Source of the DNA: an uncultured Lachnospiraceae bacterium
GTDB lineage: Bacteria; Bacillota; Clostridia; Lachnospirales; Lachnospiraceae
Length of the DNA: 42,821 nt
Assembly (NCBI GenBank): GCA_902762905.1
Contig: CACWQE010000021.1
Location: 1-42,821 of the forward strand
Direction: 5' to 3'
Every line of letters starts with the position of its first letter. Positions within the stretch are counted from its first letter, which is position 1. Under the pieces are notes generated by a model that ran no database searches, was not told where the DNA came from, and saw only the letters and a program-made list of their open reading frames with translations. Shown piece after piece: positions 34,455 through 42,821 of the stretch. Made by a program: the position numbers and the translations under genes.

Positions 34455-35312
34455 ATGAAGATAGGTTTTGTAGGTGCCGGAAGGGCTGGCTGTAGTCTTG
34501 GTAAGTATTTTACCACGAAGGCTTCGCAGGCAGATATTACGGTAACCGGTTATAATAGTATAGTTGAGGAAGAAGCCAGATGGGCAGCGGCATTTACCGA
34601 TTCTAAGGTGTGGGAACGGATTGAAGATGTGATTGCTGCGAGTGATGCCATTATTCTGTCGACTCCAGATGGAGCGATTAAGAAGGTATGGGATGCGATC
34701 GACAAGAAGAATCTGACAGGCAAGATGATCTGTCATCTAAGTGGCTCCTTATCATCCGATGTATTTTCAGGAATTGATGCGTATGGTGGTTATGCGATAT
34801 CAATTCATCCTATGTTTGCGTTCAGCAACAAAGATTCCGTATATCAACAATTGAATCATGTTAGTTTTACATTAGAAGGACATCCTTATGCAGTCAATGC
34901 ATGGAAACAGCTATTGGATGCACTTGGCAATCGCTCTGTTGCCATTGATAAGACAAAGAAGCCCAAGTATCATGCGGCAGCGAGTATCCTGAGTAATCAG
35001 GTGATCGCAGTATTAGCTACCGGCTATGCGTTGTTGGAAGAATGTGGTTTCAGTGAGCAGGAAGCAAGGAGCTTCAGTGCGTCATTGGTGCGTGACAATG
35101 TGGAGCATGTCATAGCGGATGGCTGTGTGAATGCCCTGACCGGGCCGATTGAACGAGGAGATGTCGGAACGGTGCAGAAACATTTGCGGGAATTAAATGA
35201 TACGCAAAAAGAGCTATATAAAGTATGTGGCAGCAGGCTGTTAGAACTTGCAAGACGTAAGAATCCACAAACGGATTATACAGCTTTAGAAAGCATATTG
35301 AACGAAGAGTAA
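34455..35312 (+). CDS. panG: Rossmann/DUF2520 protein, probable PanG-type ketopantoate reductase
   Basis: A 285-residue NAD(P)-dependent dehydrogenase-like protein. The N-terminal Rossmann domain opens with GFVGAGRAGCSLG (about 4-16), followed by LSTPDGAI near 73 and HLSGSLSS near 96. The C-terminal DUF2520 domain contains the conserved helix KPKYHAAASILSNQV near 171 and NALTGPIERGD near 226. It precedes panB, panC and panD, and no panE is present. A protein of this architecture, PanG, was shown in Francisella to reduce ketopantoate to pantoate, so that reaction is inferred here. Without biochemical data another 2-oxo acid or imine substrate is possible. GAGAGGTG lies before the ATG. Confidence 0.72.
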   Translation: MKIGFVGAGRAGCSLGKYFTTKASQADITVTGYNSIVEEEARWAAAFTDSKVWERIEDVIAASDAIILSTPDGAIKKVWDAIDKKNLTGKMICHLSGSLSSDVFSGIDAYGGYAISIHPMFAFSNKDSVYQQLNHVSFTLEGHPYAVNAWKQLLDALGNRSVAIDKTKKPKYHAAASILSNQVIAVLATGYALLEECGFSEQEARSFSASLVRDNVEHVIADGCVNALTGPIERGDVGTVQKHLRELNDTQKELYKVCGSRLLELARRKNPQTDYTALESILNEE

Positions 35313-35380
35313 CAGGATTCAGTATAGGATTAATTGACCATGAACGGTATCAGTGAATGGGATGAAAGGAGATAAGGAAT

Positions 35381-36208
35381 ATGAAGAACACAGTATTAAC
35401 ATTTAAACAGGCAAAGGAAAAGGGAGAAAAGCTTTCTATGCTGACATCCTACGATTATTCCACAGCGAAGCTAGTGGATGAAGCGGGTGTGAATTCTATT
35501 TTAGTGGGAGATTCTCTCGGCAATGTAATATTAGGCTACGAGGATACGATCTCGGTTACTATGGAAGATATGATTCATCACAGCGCAGCAGTTGCCAGAG
35601 GTGCAAAGAATGCATTGGTAGTATGTGATATGCCATTTATGAGCTATCAGACTTCCGTATATGATGCAGTCGTTAATGCCGGCAGACTGATGAAGGAAGG
35701 ACGTGCCGGAGCAGTTAAGTTAGAGGGTGGCAAAGAGGTATGTCCGCAGATTAAAGCAATCGTAGATGCGGGAATTCCAGTATGTGCACATCTTGGTCTG
35801 ACACCACAGTCCATCAATGCATTTGGCGGTTTCAAGGTGCAGGGCAAGACGGAGGCAGCAGCGCGTAAGCTGTTAGAGGATGCAAAAGCAGTAGAAGAAG
35901 CGGGTGCATTTGCTTTGGTATTAGAGTGTGTACCTTCTAAGTTAGCAGAGCTGATCACGAAAGAATTATCCATTCCAACGATTGGAATTGGAGCAGGAAA
36001 TGTTTGCGATGGACAGGTATTGGTATATCAGGATATGCTTGGCATGTTCAGTGATTTCACACCAAAGTTTGTCAAGAAGTTTGCAGATATCGGAACGATC
36101 ATGCGGGAAGCATTTGCAGCGTATGACAAGGAAGTGAAGGCAGGAACCTTCCCTTCGAAAGAACATGAATATGGAATTAGTGAAGAAGTGATTGAAAAGT
36201 TATATTAA
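35381..36208 (+). CDS. panB: 3-methyl-2-oxobutanoate hydroxymethyltransferase
   Basis: A 275-residue TIM-barrel enzyme making ketopantoate from 2-oxoisovalerate and methylenetetrahydrofolate. [17 protein letters not shown] near residue 19 and the magnesium-site aspartates in [15 protein letters not shown] near 42 and CDMPFMSY near 82 are diagnostic, as are KLEGG near 112, HLGLTPQS near 136 and [17 protein letters not shown] near 201. AAAGGAG precedes the ATG. Its product would be the substrate of the upstream PanG candidate. Confidence 0.96.
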   Translation: MKNTVLTFKQAKEKGEKLSMLTSYDYSTAKLVDEAGVNSILVGDSLGNVILGYEDTISVTMEDMIHHSAAVARGAKNALVVCDMPFMSYQTSVYDAVVNAGRLMKEGRAGAVKLEGGKEVCPQIKAIVDAGIPVCAHLGLTPQSINAFGGFKVQGKTEAAARKLLEDAKAVEEAGAFALVLECVPSKLAELITKELSIPTIGIGAGNVCDGQVLVYQDMLGMFSDFTPKFVKKFADIGTIMREAFAAYDKEVKAGTFPSKEHEYGISEEVIEKLY

Positions 36209-36274
36209 AGCATGCAAAAATTATATGAAATATAGAAAATGAATATATAATTGTCAGGAAAGAAGGATAAAGAG

Positions 36275-37117
36275 ATGAAGATTTCAGGTAAGATTGATGA
36301 AGTAAGAGCACAGGTCAAGGAGTGGAAGAAACAGGGACTTTCGGTTGCGTTAGTTCCGACGATGGGGTATCTGCATGAGGGGCATAAGAGCCTGATGGAG
36401 CGTGCCAGAAAAGAAAATGATAAAGTGGTTGTCAGTATTTTTGTGAATCCGATGCAGTTTGGACCAAATGAGGACTTGGAGTCTTATCCAAGAGATCTTG
36501 ACCGGGATTCCAAGATTTGTGAAGCGGCAGGGGTAGATCTGATCTTCCATCCAGAGGTAGAAGAGATGTATGGACCGGATTTTCATGCTTATGTGGATAT
36601 GCATACGCTGCCGGAGAAGTTGTGCGGAGCCAGTCGTCCGGTACATTTCCGTGGAGTTCAGACCGTCGTATCGAAGTTATTTCATATTGTACCGGCTGAC
36701 CGTGCTTATTTTGGACAGAAGGATGCACAGCAGCTTGCCATTATCCGTCGTATGGTAATGGATCTTAACTTTGATATCGAGATCATTGGCTGCCCAATCA
36801 TCCGGGAAGAGGATGGACTTGCAAAGAGTTCCCGGAACACCTATCTTTCCGAAGAAGAGAGAAAGCAGGCAGTCATCCTGAACCAGTCCTTAGAAGCTGC
36901 TATGGATGCTATTAACGCAGGAGAAAAGGACGCAGCAAAAGTAAAGCAGATCATTGTTGACAAATTAAATACATGTCCACTTGCAAAGATTGATTATGTC
37001 GAGGTGGTAAGCTTTGATACGATCCAGCCAATCGAAAAAGTTGAAGGTGCTGTATTGATCGCAATTGCGGTATATATTGGAACAACACGTCTGATCGATA
37101 ACCGGATTATAATGTAA
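36275..37117 (+). CDS. panC: Pantothenate synthetase
   Basis: A 280-residue ATP-dependent ligase that joins pantoate and beta-alanine through a pantoyl adenylate. The HIGH-like motif is TMGYLHEGH near residue 28, NPMQF near 57 is conserved, FGQKDAQQ near 148 binds nucleotide, and the KMSKS-like motif is AKSSRNTYLS near 187. The ATG at 36275 follows AGAAGGA; an upstream TTG at 36251 is less likely. It is the third gene of the pantothenate block. Confidence 0.96.
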   Translation: MKISGKIDEVRAQVKEWKKQGLSVALVPTMGYLHEGHKSLMERARKENDKVVVSIFVNPMQFGPNEDLESYPRDLDRDSKICEAAGVDLIFHPEVEEMYGPDFHAYVDMHTLPEKLCGASRPVHFRGVQTVVSKLFHIVPADRAYFGQKDAQQLAIIRRMVMDLNFDIEIIGCPIIREEDGLAKSSRNTYLSEEERKQAVILNQSLEAAMDAINAGEKDAAKVKQIIVDKLNTCPLAKIDYVEVVSFDTIQPIEKVEGAVLIAIAVYIGTTRLIDNRIIM

Positions 37118-37209
37118 GTGAATAATAAGAAACCAGGGAATACAAGTGCGGATAGCTACAATGTGCAGGTTTATGCGAAACAACAAACAAAGAATGAGGT
37201 ACAGTTGAT

Positions 37210-37599
37210 ATGTTGATTAATATGCTAAAAGGTAAGATTCACCGGGCGACTGTCAAACAGGCAGAGCTTAATTATGTGGGAAGTATTACAGTAGATCCGG
37301 AATTGATGGATGCGGCCGGAATCTTAGAATATGAATACGTTCAGATCGTTGACGTAGAAAATGGTAACCGGTTTGAGACATATACGATCGCCGGAGAACC
37401 GGGCAGTGGTATGATATGCTTAAATGGTGCCGCTGCGCGGCAGGTTGCAGTTGGTGACCATGTGATCATTATGTCGTATGCACAGATGACACCGGAGGAG
37501 GCGAAGGAACACAAGCCGCATGTCGTTTTTGTGGATGATAAGAATCAGATTGCTCAGGTATCCAGATATGAGAAACATGGAGAATTGAGTCCGAGATAG
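37210..37599 (+). CDS. panD: Aspartate 1-decarboxylase, pyruvoyl type
   Basis: A 129-residue proenzyme that makes beta-alanine from aspartate. Self-cleavage is expected between Gly and Ser in NYVGSITVD near residue 25, generating the pyruvoyl group. Tyr in LEYEYVQIV and the [16 protein letters not shown] stretch near 74 are conserved. An ATG at 37210 has GAGGT nine bases upstream; the internal ATG at 37222 would give the more usual MLKGKIHR start and cannot be excluded. It is followed by a terminator. Confidence 0.95.
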   Translation: MLINMLKGKIHRATVKQAELNYVGSITVDPELMDAAGILEYEYVQIVDVENGNRFETYTIAGEPGSGMICLNGAAARQVAVGDHVIIMSYAQMTPEEAKEHKPHVVFVDDKNQIAQVSRYEKHGELSPR

Positions 37600-37604
37600 T
37601 GAAG

Positions 37605-37630
37605 AGGCTCCGCTTAGGCGGAGTCTTTTG
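37605..37630 (+). terminator. Terminator after panD
   Basis: AGGCTCCGC (37605-37613), loop TTAG, then GCGGAGTCT (37618-37626): nine pairs with one G-U, followed by TTTG. It closes the panG-panB-panC-panD unit. Confidence 0.8.
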
Positions 37631-37776
37631 TAGTTGATACAGGGAATATTGAAGCTTGTGAAAGATATAGATTCCTACATTAACAGGTCTTAGAATTATA
37701 TGATATCATGTGAGACATAGAGTATCAAGAAAGGCATGGATTGAAATAGAAGTTGGACTTGGAAAAGGAGGAAGAT

Positions 37777-37967
37777 ATGAAACAAAGAAAACGAGGAATA
37801 AGGCGGATGTTTGCCGGAGCCATGGCGGTTCTTATGGTGCTTTCAGCGGTGGATGTGAGCGGCTGGGGAGTGATGAATGCGAAGGCGGAAACTGCATTAG
37901 CAGAGAATGTGCCGGAATCATTGGCGATATATAGTAATGAAAGTAGCACATGGCAAATAGTAGATAG
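37777..37967 (+). pseudogene. Truncated 5' end of a secreted or surface protein
   Basis: An AAGGAGG site precedes an ATG at 37777 that encodes a clear signal peptide: basic MKQRKRGIRR, a hydrophobic core around FAGAMAVLMVLSAV and a cleavage-like NAKAE at about residue 34. About 25 further residues look like the start of an extracellular protein (ENVPESLAIYSN). The frame continues only to a stop at 38112 through sequence that is better explained in another frame, so the rest of the gene seems lost. The join lies near 37940-37967. Confidence 0.65.
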
Positions 37968-38123
37968 TTTCCGGGAAAAGAAGTGTATCAGTATTATCCG
38001 TTTTTTGATAAACATAAAATACTTCTTCCGGTACTCTGGATATATCGTTTGTTCCGAGCAGTCTTTCAGAAAGAACGCAGGGAGAGAATCCGGCATGAGC
38101 TGGATACGGTGAAGCGTGTGTAA
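37968..38123 (+). pseudogene. 3' remnant of a nucleotidyltransferase-like gene
   Basis: In a different frame from the signal-peptide piece, codons 37968-38120 read as a C-terminal tail: FPGKEVYQYYPFFDK, then ILLPVLWIYRLFRAVF, then a basic end with ERRERIRHEL, and a TAA at 38121. The Y-P-F-x-x-K, L-L-P-V-x-W and R-L-F-R pattern resembles the C-terminus of NTP_transf_5 family nucleotidyltransferases associated with polysaccharide clusters. An in-frame TAG at 37965 means there is no start for it. The family match is from memory and should be tested. Confidence 0.5.
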
Positions 38124-38150
38124 TTACATTAGAATATAAAATGGATAATT

Positions 38151-38177
38151 CGGGCACTTGATTTTTTAAGTGCCCCG
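38151..38177 (+). terminator. Terminator-like hairpin before coaBC
   Basis: GGGCACTT (38152-38159) and AAGTGCCC (38168-38175) form an 8-bp perfect stem with the loop GATTTTTT. The following CGTTGT is a poor T-run. It probably was the terminator of the gene whose 3' remnant precedes it. Confidence 0.5.
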
Positions 38178-38220
38178 TTGTATAGTTTACGAAGATAGAT
38201 TAAATGACCGGAGGATGAAA

Positions 38221-39420
38221 ATGTTAACAGGAAAGACGGTTGTGTTAGGAGTGACAGGCTCCATAGCAGCATATAAGATAGCAAATCTGGCAAGTATGTT
38301 AGTGAAGTTACATGCGGATGTGCATGTGATTATGACACAGAATGCAACGAATTTTATTAATCCGATTACGTTTGAGACTTTGACTTCGAATAAGTGTTTA
38401 GTTGATACGTTTGATCGGAATTTTCAATTTAATGTGGAACATGTAGCTTTGGCAAAGCGGGCTGACATTTTTATGGTGGCTCCGGCAAGTGCCAATGTGA
38501 TTGGAAAGATTGCGAATGGCATTGCAGATGATATGTTGACAACAACGATTATGGCATGTAAAGCCCCGAAGTATATTGCTCCGGCAATGAATACGAATAT
38601 GTTTGAGAATGCGATTGTGCAGGATAATATTGAGAAACTAAAGCGGTTTGGATATGGTATCATTGTTCCGGCAACGGGATATCTGGCATGTGGAGATACC
38701 GGAGCAGGTAAGTTGCCGTCCGAAGAGGTACTGCTATCTTATATTCTTAAGGAACTACATTACGAAAAAGATATGCAGGGTAAGAAGGTGTTAGTTACAG
38801 CTGGACCAACTATGGAGGCAATGGATCCGGTCCGGTTCATATCGAATCATTCAACCGGTAAGATGGGATATGCCATTGCAAGATGCGCGATGGAGCGTGG
38901 TGCAGAGGTTACACTGATCACAGGTCAGACTGCAATTGAGAAGCCACCATTTGTTAAGGTGGTTCCGGTTGTGAGTGCGGCAGATATGTTTGAGGCGGTG
39001 AAAGAGCATTACACCGATATGGATTATATTGTGAAGGCGGCTGCAGTTGCAGATTATACCCCGGAGCATGTTGCGGCAGATAAGATGAAAAAGAGTGATG
39101 CGGATATGTCCGTTTCCTTAGTTCGGACTGTAGACATTCTGAAGTATATTGGGGAACACAGAAAGCCGGGACAGATAATCTGCGGATTTGCCATGGAGAC
39201 AAAGGATCTGTTAGAGAATGCAACCAAAAAGCTGACTACGAAGAATGTGGATATGATCGCTGCGAATAATCTGAAAGTAGCAGGTGCGGGCTTTGGAACA
39301 GATACGAATGTGATCACGCTGATCAAGAAGGACGAGACAAAGGAGCTTCCGATTCTTTCTAAGGAAGAAGCAGCAAAGGTTATCTTAGATGAGATGATAG
39401 AATTGAGTCAGAACCGATGA
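38221..39420 (+). CDS. coaBC: Bifunctional phosphopantothenoylcysteine decarboxylase / synthetase
   Basis: A 399-residue fused enzyme for two consecutive steps of coenzyme A synthesis. The N-terminal CoaC flavoprotein domain has GVTGSIAAYK near residue 8, PASANVIGKIANGIADD near 87 and the substrate motif PAMNTNMFEN near 121. The CoaB domain begins near 190 with VTAGPTMEAMDPVRFISN and STGKMGYAIA; AAVADY lies near 279 and KMKKS near 290. The ATG at 38221 is set by CGGAGG six bases upstream; longer in-frame starts at 38170 and 38215 are rejected. It continues the pathway begun by panB-panD but is cut off from them by a gene scar. Confidence 0.95.
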   Translation: MLTGKTVVLGVTGSIAAYKIANLASMLVKLHADVHVIMTQNATNFINPITFETLTSNKCLVDTFDRNFQFNVEHVALAKRADIFMVAPASANVIGKIANGIADDMLTTTIMACKAPKYIAPAMNTNMFENAIVQDNIEKLKRFGYGIIVPATGYLACGDTGAGKLPSEEVLLSYILKELHYEKDMQGKKVLVTAGPTMEAMDPVRFISNHSTGKMGYAIARCAMERGAEVTLITGQTAIEKPPFVKVVPVVSAADMFEAVKEHYTDMDYIVKAAAVADYTPEHVAADKMKKSDADMSVSLVRTVDILKYIGEHRKPGQIICGFAMETKDLLENATKKLTTKNVDMIAANNLKVAGAGFGTDTNVITLIKKDETKELPILSKEEAAKVILDEMIELSQNR

Positions 39421-39506
39421 CATAGTATCATTTTGAATTCTGTAAAAGAAAGTTGTATGGTTATATTTGCAATAGAATGACACACATGATGAAAGGAAAC
39501 ACCACC

Positions 39507-40313
39507 ATGAAAAAAATGATCATTTTGGACCTTGATGGAACATTGACGAATAGTAAGAAGAAGATTACACCGAAGACATTAGAAGCGTTGTTAGATGCAC
39601 AGGAACGAGGTGTGATCGTGACATTGGCATCCGGCAGACCAACGTATGGTATGAAAGGGGTATCGGATGCGTTACAGTTAGAACGCTTTGGTGGATACAT
39701 TCTAAGTTTCAACGGTGCAAGAATTATGAATGCCAAGACGAAAGAGGTAGTGTATCAGCAGAAGTTCCCGTTAGAATATATCCGGCCATTGTATGAGTAT
39801 GCAATGGAGCATGATATGGGACTTGTGACCTATGAACAGGATAAGGTTGTGACAGGTACCCGGATTGATGAGTATATGGAATTAGAAGCGAAGATCAATC
39901 ATATGAAATTAACCGCAGTTAATGATTTTCCAGAGTATGTGAATTTTGATGTGAATAAATGCCTTTTTACAGCGAATACCGAGGTGGCACCGCAGTTAGA
40001 GAAAGAACTGGCAGAGCAATATGGAGATGTGTTAAGTATATATCGTTCGGAACCATTTTTCATTGAGTCAATGCCGCCGGGAGTAGACAAAGCCGCGTCG
40101 TTATCACATTTATTTGAGATCATAGGAATGGATAAAGAAGATGCAGTTGCGTGCGGAGATGGTTTTAATGACCAGTCCATGATAGAATACGCTGGTGTTG
40201 GAGTGGCAATGGCAAATGCACAGGAACGCGTGAAAGAAGCGGCTGATTATGTAACCGTACATTCTAACGACGAAGATGGATTAGTGGAAGTAATTAACAA
40301 ATATTTCAAATAG
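39507..40313 (+). CDS. Cof-type HAD-IIB phosphatase
   Basis: A 268-residue haloacid dehalogenase-like hydrolase. Motif I is [10 protein letters not shown] with the nucleophile Asp about residue 8, motif II is [11 protein letters not shown] near 41, and motif IV is [20 protein letters not shown] near 215 for magnesium. The large C2B cap between them is typical of Cof/YidA proteins acting on sugar phosphates, phosphorylated vitamins or FMN. The ATG at 39507 follows AAAGGA; longer in-frame starts have no support. It starts 86 bases after coaBC and 14 bases before xpt. The substrate cannot be read from the sequence. Confidence 0.9.
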   Translation: MKKMIILDLDGTLTNSKKKITPKTLEALLDAQERGVIVTLASGRPTYGMKGVSDALQLERFGGYILSFNGARIMNAKTKEVVYQQKFPLEYIRPLYEYAMEHDMGLVTYEQDKVVTGTRIDEYMELEAKINHMKLTAVNDFPEYVNFDVNKCLFTANTEVAPQLEKELAEQYGDVLSIYRSEPFFIESMPPGVDKAASLSHLFEIIGMDKEDAVACGDGFNDQSMIEYAGVGVAMANAQERVKEAADYVTVHSNDEDGLVEVINKYFK

Positions 40314-40327
40314 AGAGAGGAAGAAGT

Positions 40328-40909
40328 ATGAAAGCATTAGAAGACAGAATCAGAAAAGATGGTATTGTGAAACCGGGTAACGTATTAAAGGTAGATAGCT
40401 TCCTGAATCATCAGATGGACGTGAATCTCTTTGCACAGATGGGAGAGGAATGGAAACGTCTCTTTGCGAATCAGAAGATTGATAAGATTCTTACCATTGA
40501 AGCATCTGGAATTGGAATTGCCTGTGTGGTAGCACAACATTTTGGTGTGCCGGTTGTGTTTGCTAAGAAAGCACAAAGTGTCAATATTGATGGGGAAGTG
40601 TATGCAACCAAGGTAGAGTCATTTACAAAGAAGAGAGTCTATGATGTGATCGTATCTAAGAAATATTTGAAGCCGGGTGAGAAGATCTTAATTATTGATG
40701 ATTTTCTTGCCAATGGATGTGCAGTTGCAGGATTGATCGATCTCATACAGAATGCCGGTGCAGAAGTAGTTGGCGTTGGTATTGCGATTGAGAAAGGCTT
40801 CCAGGTGGGCGGTAAGAATATCCGTGAGCAGGGAATCCGGTTAGAGTCACTGGCAATCGTAGAATCCATGAATGCCGAGACGGGAGAGATCGTATTCCGC
40901 GAGCAGTAA
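40328..40909 (+). CDS. xpt: Xanthine phosphoribosyltransferase
   Basis: A 193-residue purine salvage enzyme that forms XMP from xanthine and PRPP. The PRPP-binding motif is [13 protein letters not shown] near residue 121; EASGIGIA near 58 and KKAQS near 80 match Xpt, as does the N-terminus [23 protein letters not shown] precedes the ATG. It is paired with a downstream xanthine/uracil permease as in Bacillus, but no guanine riboswitch was found upstream, so control must differ or act on an earlier promoter. Confidence 0.96.
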   Translation: MKALEDRIRKDGIVKPGNVLKVDSFLNHQMDVNLFAQMGEEWKRLFANQKIDKILTIEASGIGIACVVAQHFGVPVVFAKKAQSVNIDGEVYATKVESFTKKRVYDVIVSKKYLKPGEKILIIDDFLANGCAVAGLIDLIQNAGAEVVGVGIAIEKGFQVGGKNIREQGIRLESLAIVESMNAETGEIVFREQ

Positions 40910-40947
40910 TGTGGAATAGGTAAATTATGGAATGTAAGGAGCCGGGA

Positions 40948-40980
40948 ATGACATATCTGGCAAATACAACAGCTTTTTGA
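40948..40980 (+). other. Possible leader peptide between xpt and the permease gene
   Basis: AAGGAG (40936-40941) is followed six bases later by an ATG opening a 10-codon frame, MTYLANTTAF, ending in TGA at 40980, 50 bases before the permease start. The spacing is good for translation, but such short frames arise easily by chance. Confidence 0.25.
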
Positions 40981-41030
40981 GAAGAATGTGGGAACGGGGA
41001 ATAATAAGAGAAAGAATAGGATTATAAGAT

Positions 41031-42371
41031 ATGAAAGAGAAGACAAATCAGATACCTGCAAGTATTGATAACATTTACCAATTAGAAGGACGGGTGCCGG
41101 TCGCAAGTGCGATTCCATTCGGACTACAGCATATATTAGCCATGTTTGTGGCAAATATTGCTCCGGTTATGATCGTGGCAGGTGTATGTGGTATGGAGAG
41201 TAAACAGATTGCCATGTTGATTCAGTGTGCCATGATCATTGCAGGAATTGGAACGATCATTCAGTTGTATCCGGTATGGAGAATTGGTTCCGGATTGCCG
41301 ATCGTAATGGGAATCAGTTTTACATTCGTATCTATTTTTTGTTTTATTGGTGCACAGTATGGATATGGTGCAGTAGTAGGGGCTGTTATCGTAGGTGGTG
41401 TGATCGAGGGAACGCTTGGTCTGCTTGCCAAATACTGGCGTAAACTGGTATCTCCGATCGTAGCGGCATCGGTTGTAACAGCAATCGGTTTTTCATTATT
41501 GAATGTAGGAGCGACTTCGTTTGGTGGTGGAAGCGGAGCCGAGGATTTTGGTTCTGCAAAGAATCTGATTCTTGGAACGATTACCTTAGTGGTATGTCTT
41601 GTGTTTAATATTGTGGCGAAGAAGCATTATAAGCAGTTATCCGTTCTTGCTGGATTGGTTGTCGGATATCTGGTTGCTATTACAATGGGAAAAGTTGATT
41701 TTTCAGGATTTGCAGACTGCGGAATTGTGTCAGTACCACATTTTATGCCGTTTAAACCAGAGTTTAATATCAGTGCAATCGTATCGGTTACAATGATCTT
41801 TCTGGTGTCTGCGACAGAAACAATTGGTGATACATCAGCTGTAGCGGCATCCGGATTAGGCAGAGAGGTAACAGAGAAGGAGATCAGCGGTTCCATTGCC
41901 TGTGATGGATTTATCAGTGCGTTATCCGGTCTGTTTGGATGTATGCCGATCACATCTTTTAGCCAGAATGTTGGTCTGGTTGCCATGACGAAAGTAGTAA
42001 ACCGTTTCACAATCTTAATGGGTGCAATCATTATGATCATTGCCGGATTTGTTCCTGCTGTTGGTACGGCACTCGCAACCTTACCGGATGCAGTACTTGG
42101 TGGTTGTACGATCATGATGTTTGGTAACATTGTGGTGTCTGGAATCCAGATGATCGAGAAATGCGGTTTCTCTCATCGGAATACTGTCATCGTGGCACTT
42201 TCTTTAAGTATTGGATTAGGATTTACCACAGTACCGGAGATTTTTGACATTTTTCCAGAGATTATCCGGCAGATCTTCGCAGAAAACTGTGTTGCAGTCG
42301 TATTCTTAGTGGCAATTATCGCAAATCTGATCCTGCCAAAGGATAAGGAAGCAGTGACAGAACAGGCATAA
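41031..42371 (+). CDS. NCS2-family xanthine/uracil permease
   Basis: A 446-residue membrane transporter with about 13-14 hydrophobic segments, taking up xanthine or uric acid with protons in the NCS2 family. Signatures include [19 protein letters not shown] near residue 23, the [12 protein letters not shown] half-helix near 86, the substrate-binding [18 protein letters not shown] near 262 and the [17 protein letters not shown] motif near 303. The pairing with xpt points to xanthine. The ribosome binding site is weak (AGGA nine bases upstream). Confidence 0.9.
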   Translation: MKEKTNQIPASIDNIYQLEGRVPVASAIPFGLQHILAMFVANIAPVMIVAGVCGMESKQIAMLIQCAMIIAGIGTIIQLYPVWRIGSGLPIVMGISFTFVSIFCFIGAQYGYGAVVGAVIVGGVIEGTLGLLAKYWRKLVSPIVAASVVTAIGFSLLNVGATSFGGGSGAEDFGSAKNLILGTITLVVCLVFNIVAKKHYKQLSVLAGLVVGYLVAITMGKVDFSGFADCGIVSVPHFMPFKPEFNISAIVSVTMIFLVSATETIGDTSAVAASGLGREVTEKEISGSIACDGFISALSGLFGCMPITSFSQNVGLVAMTKVVNRFTILMGAIIMIIAGFVPAVGTALATLPDAVLGGCTIMMFGNIVVSGIQMIEKCGFSHRNTVIVALSLSIGLGFTTVPEIFDIFPEIIRQIFAENCVAVVFLVAIIANLILPKDKEAVTEQA

Positions 42372-42384
42372 GGCGGTATGTATT

Positions 42385-42654
42385 ATGGTAATTCGTAAAC
42401 ACTATTATGTAGATGGCAGAGTCCAGGGCGTTGGATTCCGGTATCGTGCCTATTATGTGGCACAGAATTACGGACTCACGGGATATGCCGTTAATTTAGA
42501 TGATGGACGGGTAGAACTGGAAGTGCAAGGGGAACAGGCATTAGTGGATTCCTTCCTTGACAAAGTAGAAGAAGGACACTTTATACGCATTGATTCCTTT
42601 GAGGCACGGAGTATGCCAGTTGATCCTAACGATAATCAATTCTATATTGATTGA
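42385..42654 (+). CDS. acyP: Acylphosphatase
   Basis: An 89-residue enzyme that hydrolyses carboxyl-phosphate bonds such as acetyl or carbamoyl phosphate. The phosphate-binding loop [12 protein letters not shown] (about 11-22) holds the catalytic Arg, and the catalytic Asn lies in [17 protein letters not shown] near 37. Length is normal for the family. It starts 13 bases after the permease gene and is the last complete gene of the window. By acting on acyl phosphates it could in principle touch the butyryl phosphate pool, but that is speculation. Confidence 0.93.
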   Translation: MVIRKHYYVDGRVQGVGFRYRAYYVAQNYGLTGYAVNLDDGRVELEVQGEQALVDSFLDKVEEGHFIRIDSFEARSMPVDPNDNQFYID

Positions 42655-42821
42655 AACACTTCTACAGCGTAAGGATTTGACACTTGTGTCTGACGGACGC
42701 AATGGCCTAGAAAAATTGGTTCCAAGCCGGGGCCGTTCGCACTTAATTGCTCCAGTAGCAGCACTAAATTCGTGCTACGCACTTATTAAGTGCTGACAGT
42801 CGCAAATGCCCCTCTTTGGAA
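42655..42821 (+). repeat. Gene-free structured end region, probable dispersed element
   Basis: No coding frame of interest. It is rich in inverted repeats: GACAC-tt-GTGTC (42679-42690), GTAGCAGCAC paired with GTGCTAC (42755-42778), and the near-palindrome GCACTTATTAAGTGC (42779-42793). GCACTTA also occurs at 42739-42745. Blocks ACAGCGTAAGG (42664-42674) and ACGGACGC (42693-42700) match the minus strand of the left end of the window. It begins five bases after the acylphosphatase stop codon and runs off the edge. Confidence 0.5.

Noticed and set aside
34351..34458. A 35-codon frame whose stop overlaps the panG start as ATGA
   Set aside because: No ribosome binding site precedes its ATG and the peptide has no recognisable features; it is likely chance.
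39421..39506. Possible purine riboswitch or separate promoter before the HAD phosphatase and xpt
   Set aside because: The 86-base gap shows no aptamer-like pairing and no good -35/-10 pair.
1..42821. CRISPR array, tRNA, rRNA, insertion sequence or prophage genes
   Set aside because: No regularly spaced direct repeats, cloverleaf sequences, transposase or phage structural genes could be recognised on either strand.

Overview
This window looks like one contig from a spore-forming, AT-rich Firmicute of the family Lachnospiraceae, probably Coprococcus-like or close to it. The evidence is the ptb-buk butyrate pair, an alpha/beta-type small acid-soluble spore protein, families common in Lachnospiraceae (DUF5688, DUF4364), AGGAGG-type ribosome binding sites, and strong TTGACA/TATAAT promoters, often with an extended TGn -10. 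Species was not determined. Nearly all of it is chromosomal core sequence. I saw no prophage, transposase, CRISPR array, rRNA or tRNA.

Layout: 1-166 is a gene-free structured stretch. 167-2338 is the ptb-buk operon on the minus strand. 2516-8626 holds a surface protein of about 1,890 residues followed by a spore protein gene whose ribosome binding site lies inside a long hairpin. 8781-15197 is a protein quality-control block (tig, clpP, clpX, lon, then the ribosome-assembly GTPase engB). 15290-17057 (minus strand) carries malic enzyme and a DUF4364 winged-helix protein, and its promoter is back to back with that of rho (17072-18724). 18740-23227 is a translation block (rpmE, a DUF1385 membrane protein, prmC, prfA, a hisC-like aminotransferase). 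23260-27109 holds a DUF5688 protein, a TetR regulator, a stand-alone receiver domain, rarA and a small membrane protein. 27255-31211 is a SEC-C protein, gltX and a UvrD-like helicase, facing an intracellular-type subtilase at 31228-32073. 32181-34318 has a small helical protein, an orphan zinc-binding lipoprotein and a YhfC-like membrane protein. 34455-39420 is a pantothenate and coenzyme A block (panG-like, panB, panC, panD, coaBC) interrupted by a scar of two broken genes. 39507-42654 holds a HAD phosphatase, xpt, a xanthine permease and acylphosphatase. 42655-42821 is another gene-free structured stretch sharing short blocks with the left end.

How the parts fit: PanB, the PanG candidate, PanC and PanD would make pantothenate from 2-oxoisovalerate and aspartate, and CoaBC carries on toward coenzyme A, the acyl carrier that Ptb and Buk release when butyryl-CoA is turned into butyrate and ATP. 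PrmC methylates release factors such as PrfA. Trigger factor, ClpXP and Lon form a folding and degradation line. Xpt and the NCS2 permease form a xanthine uptake and salvage pair.

I did not find a clearly new multi-gene system. The best leads are regulatory or evolutionary: the hairpin over the spore protein ribosome binding site, a promoter nested in the loop of the hisC terminator, a deletion scar joining two unrelated truncated genes, a PanG-type reductase in place of PanE, and outward-facing related elements at both ends. All calls come from reading the sequence; no database search or folding program was run.
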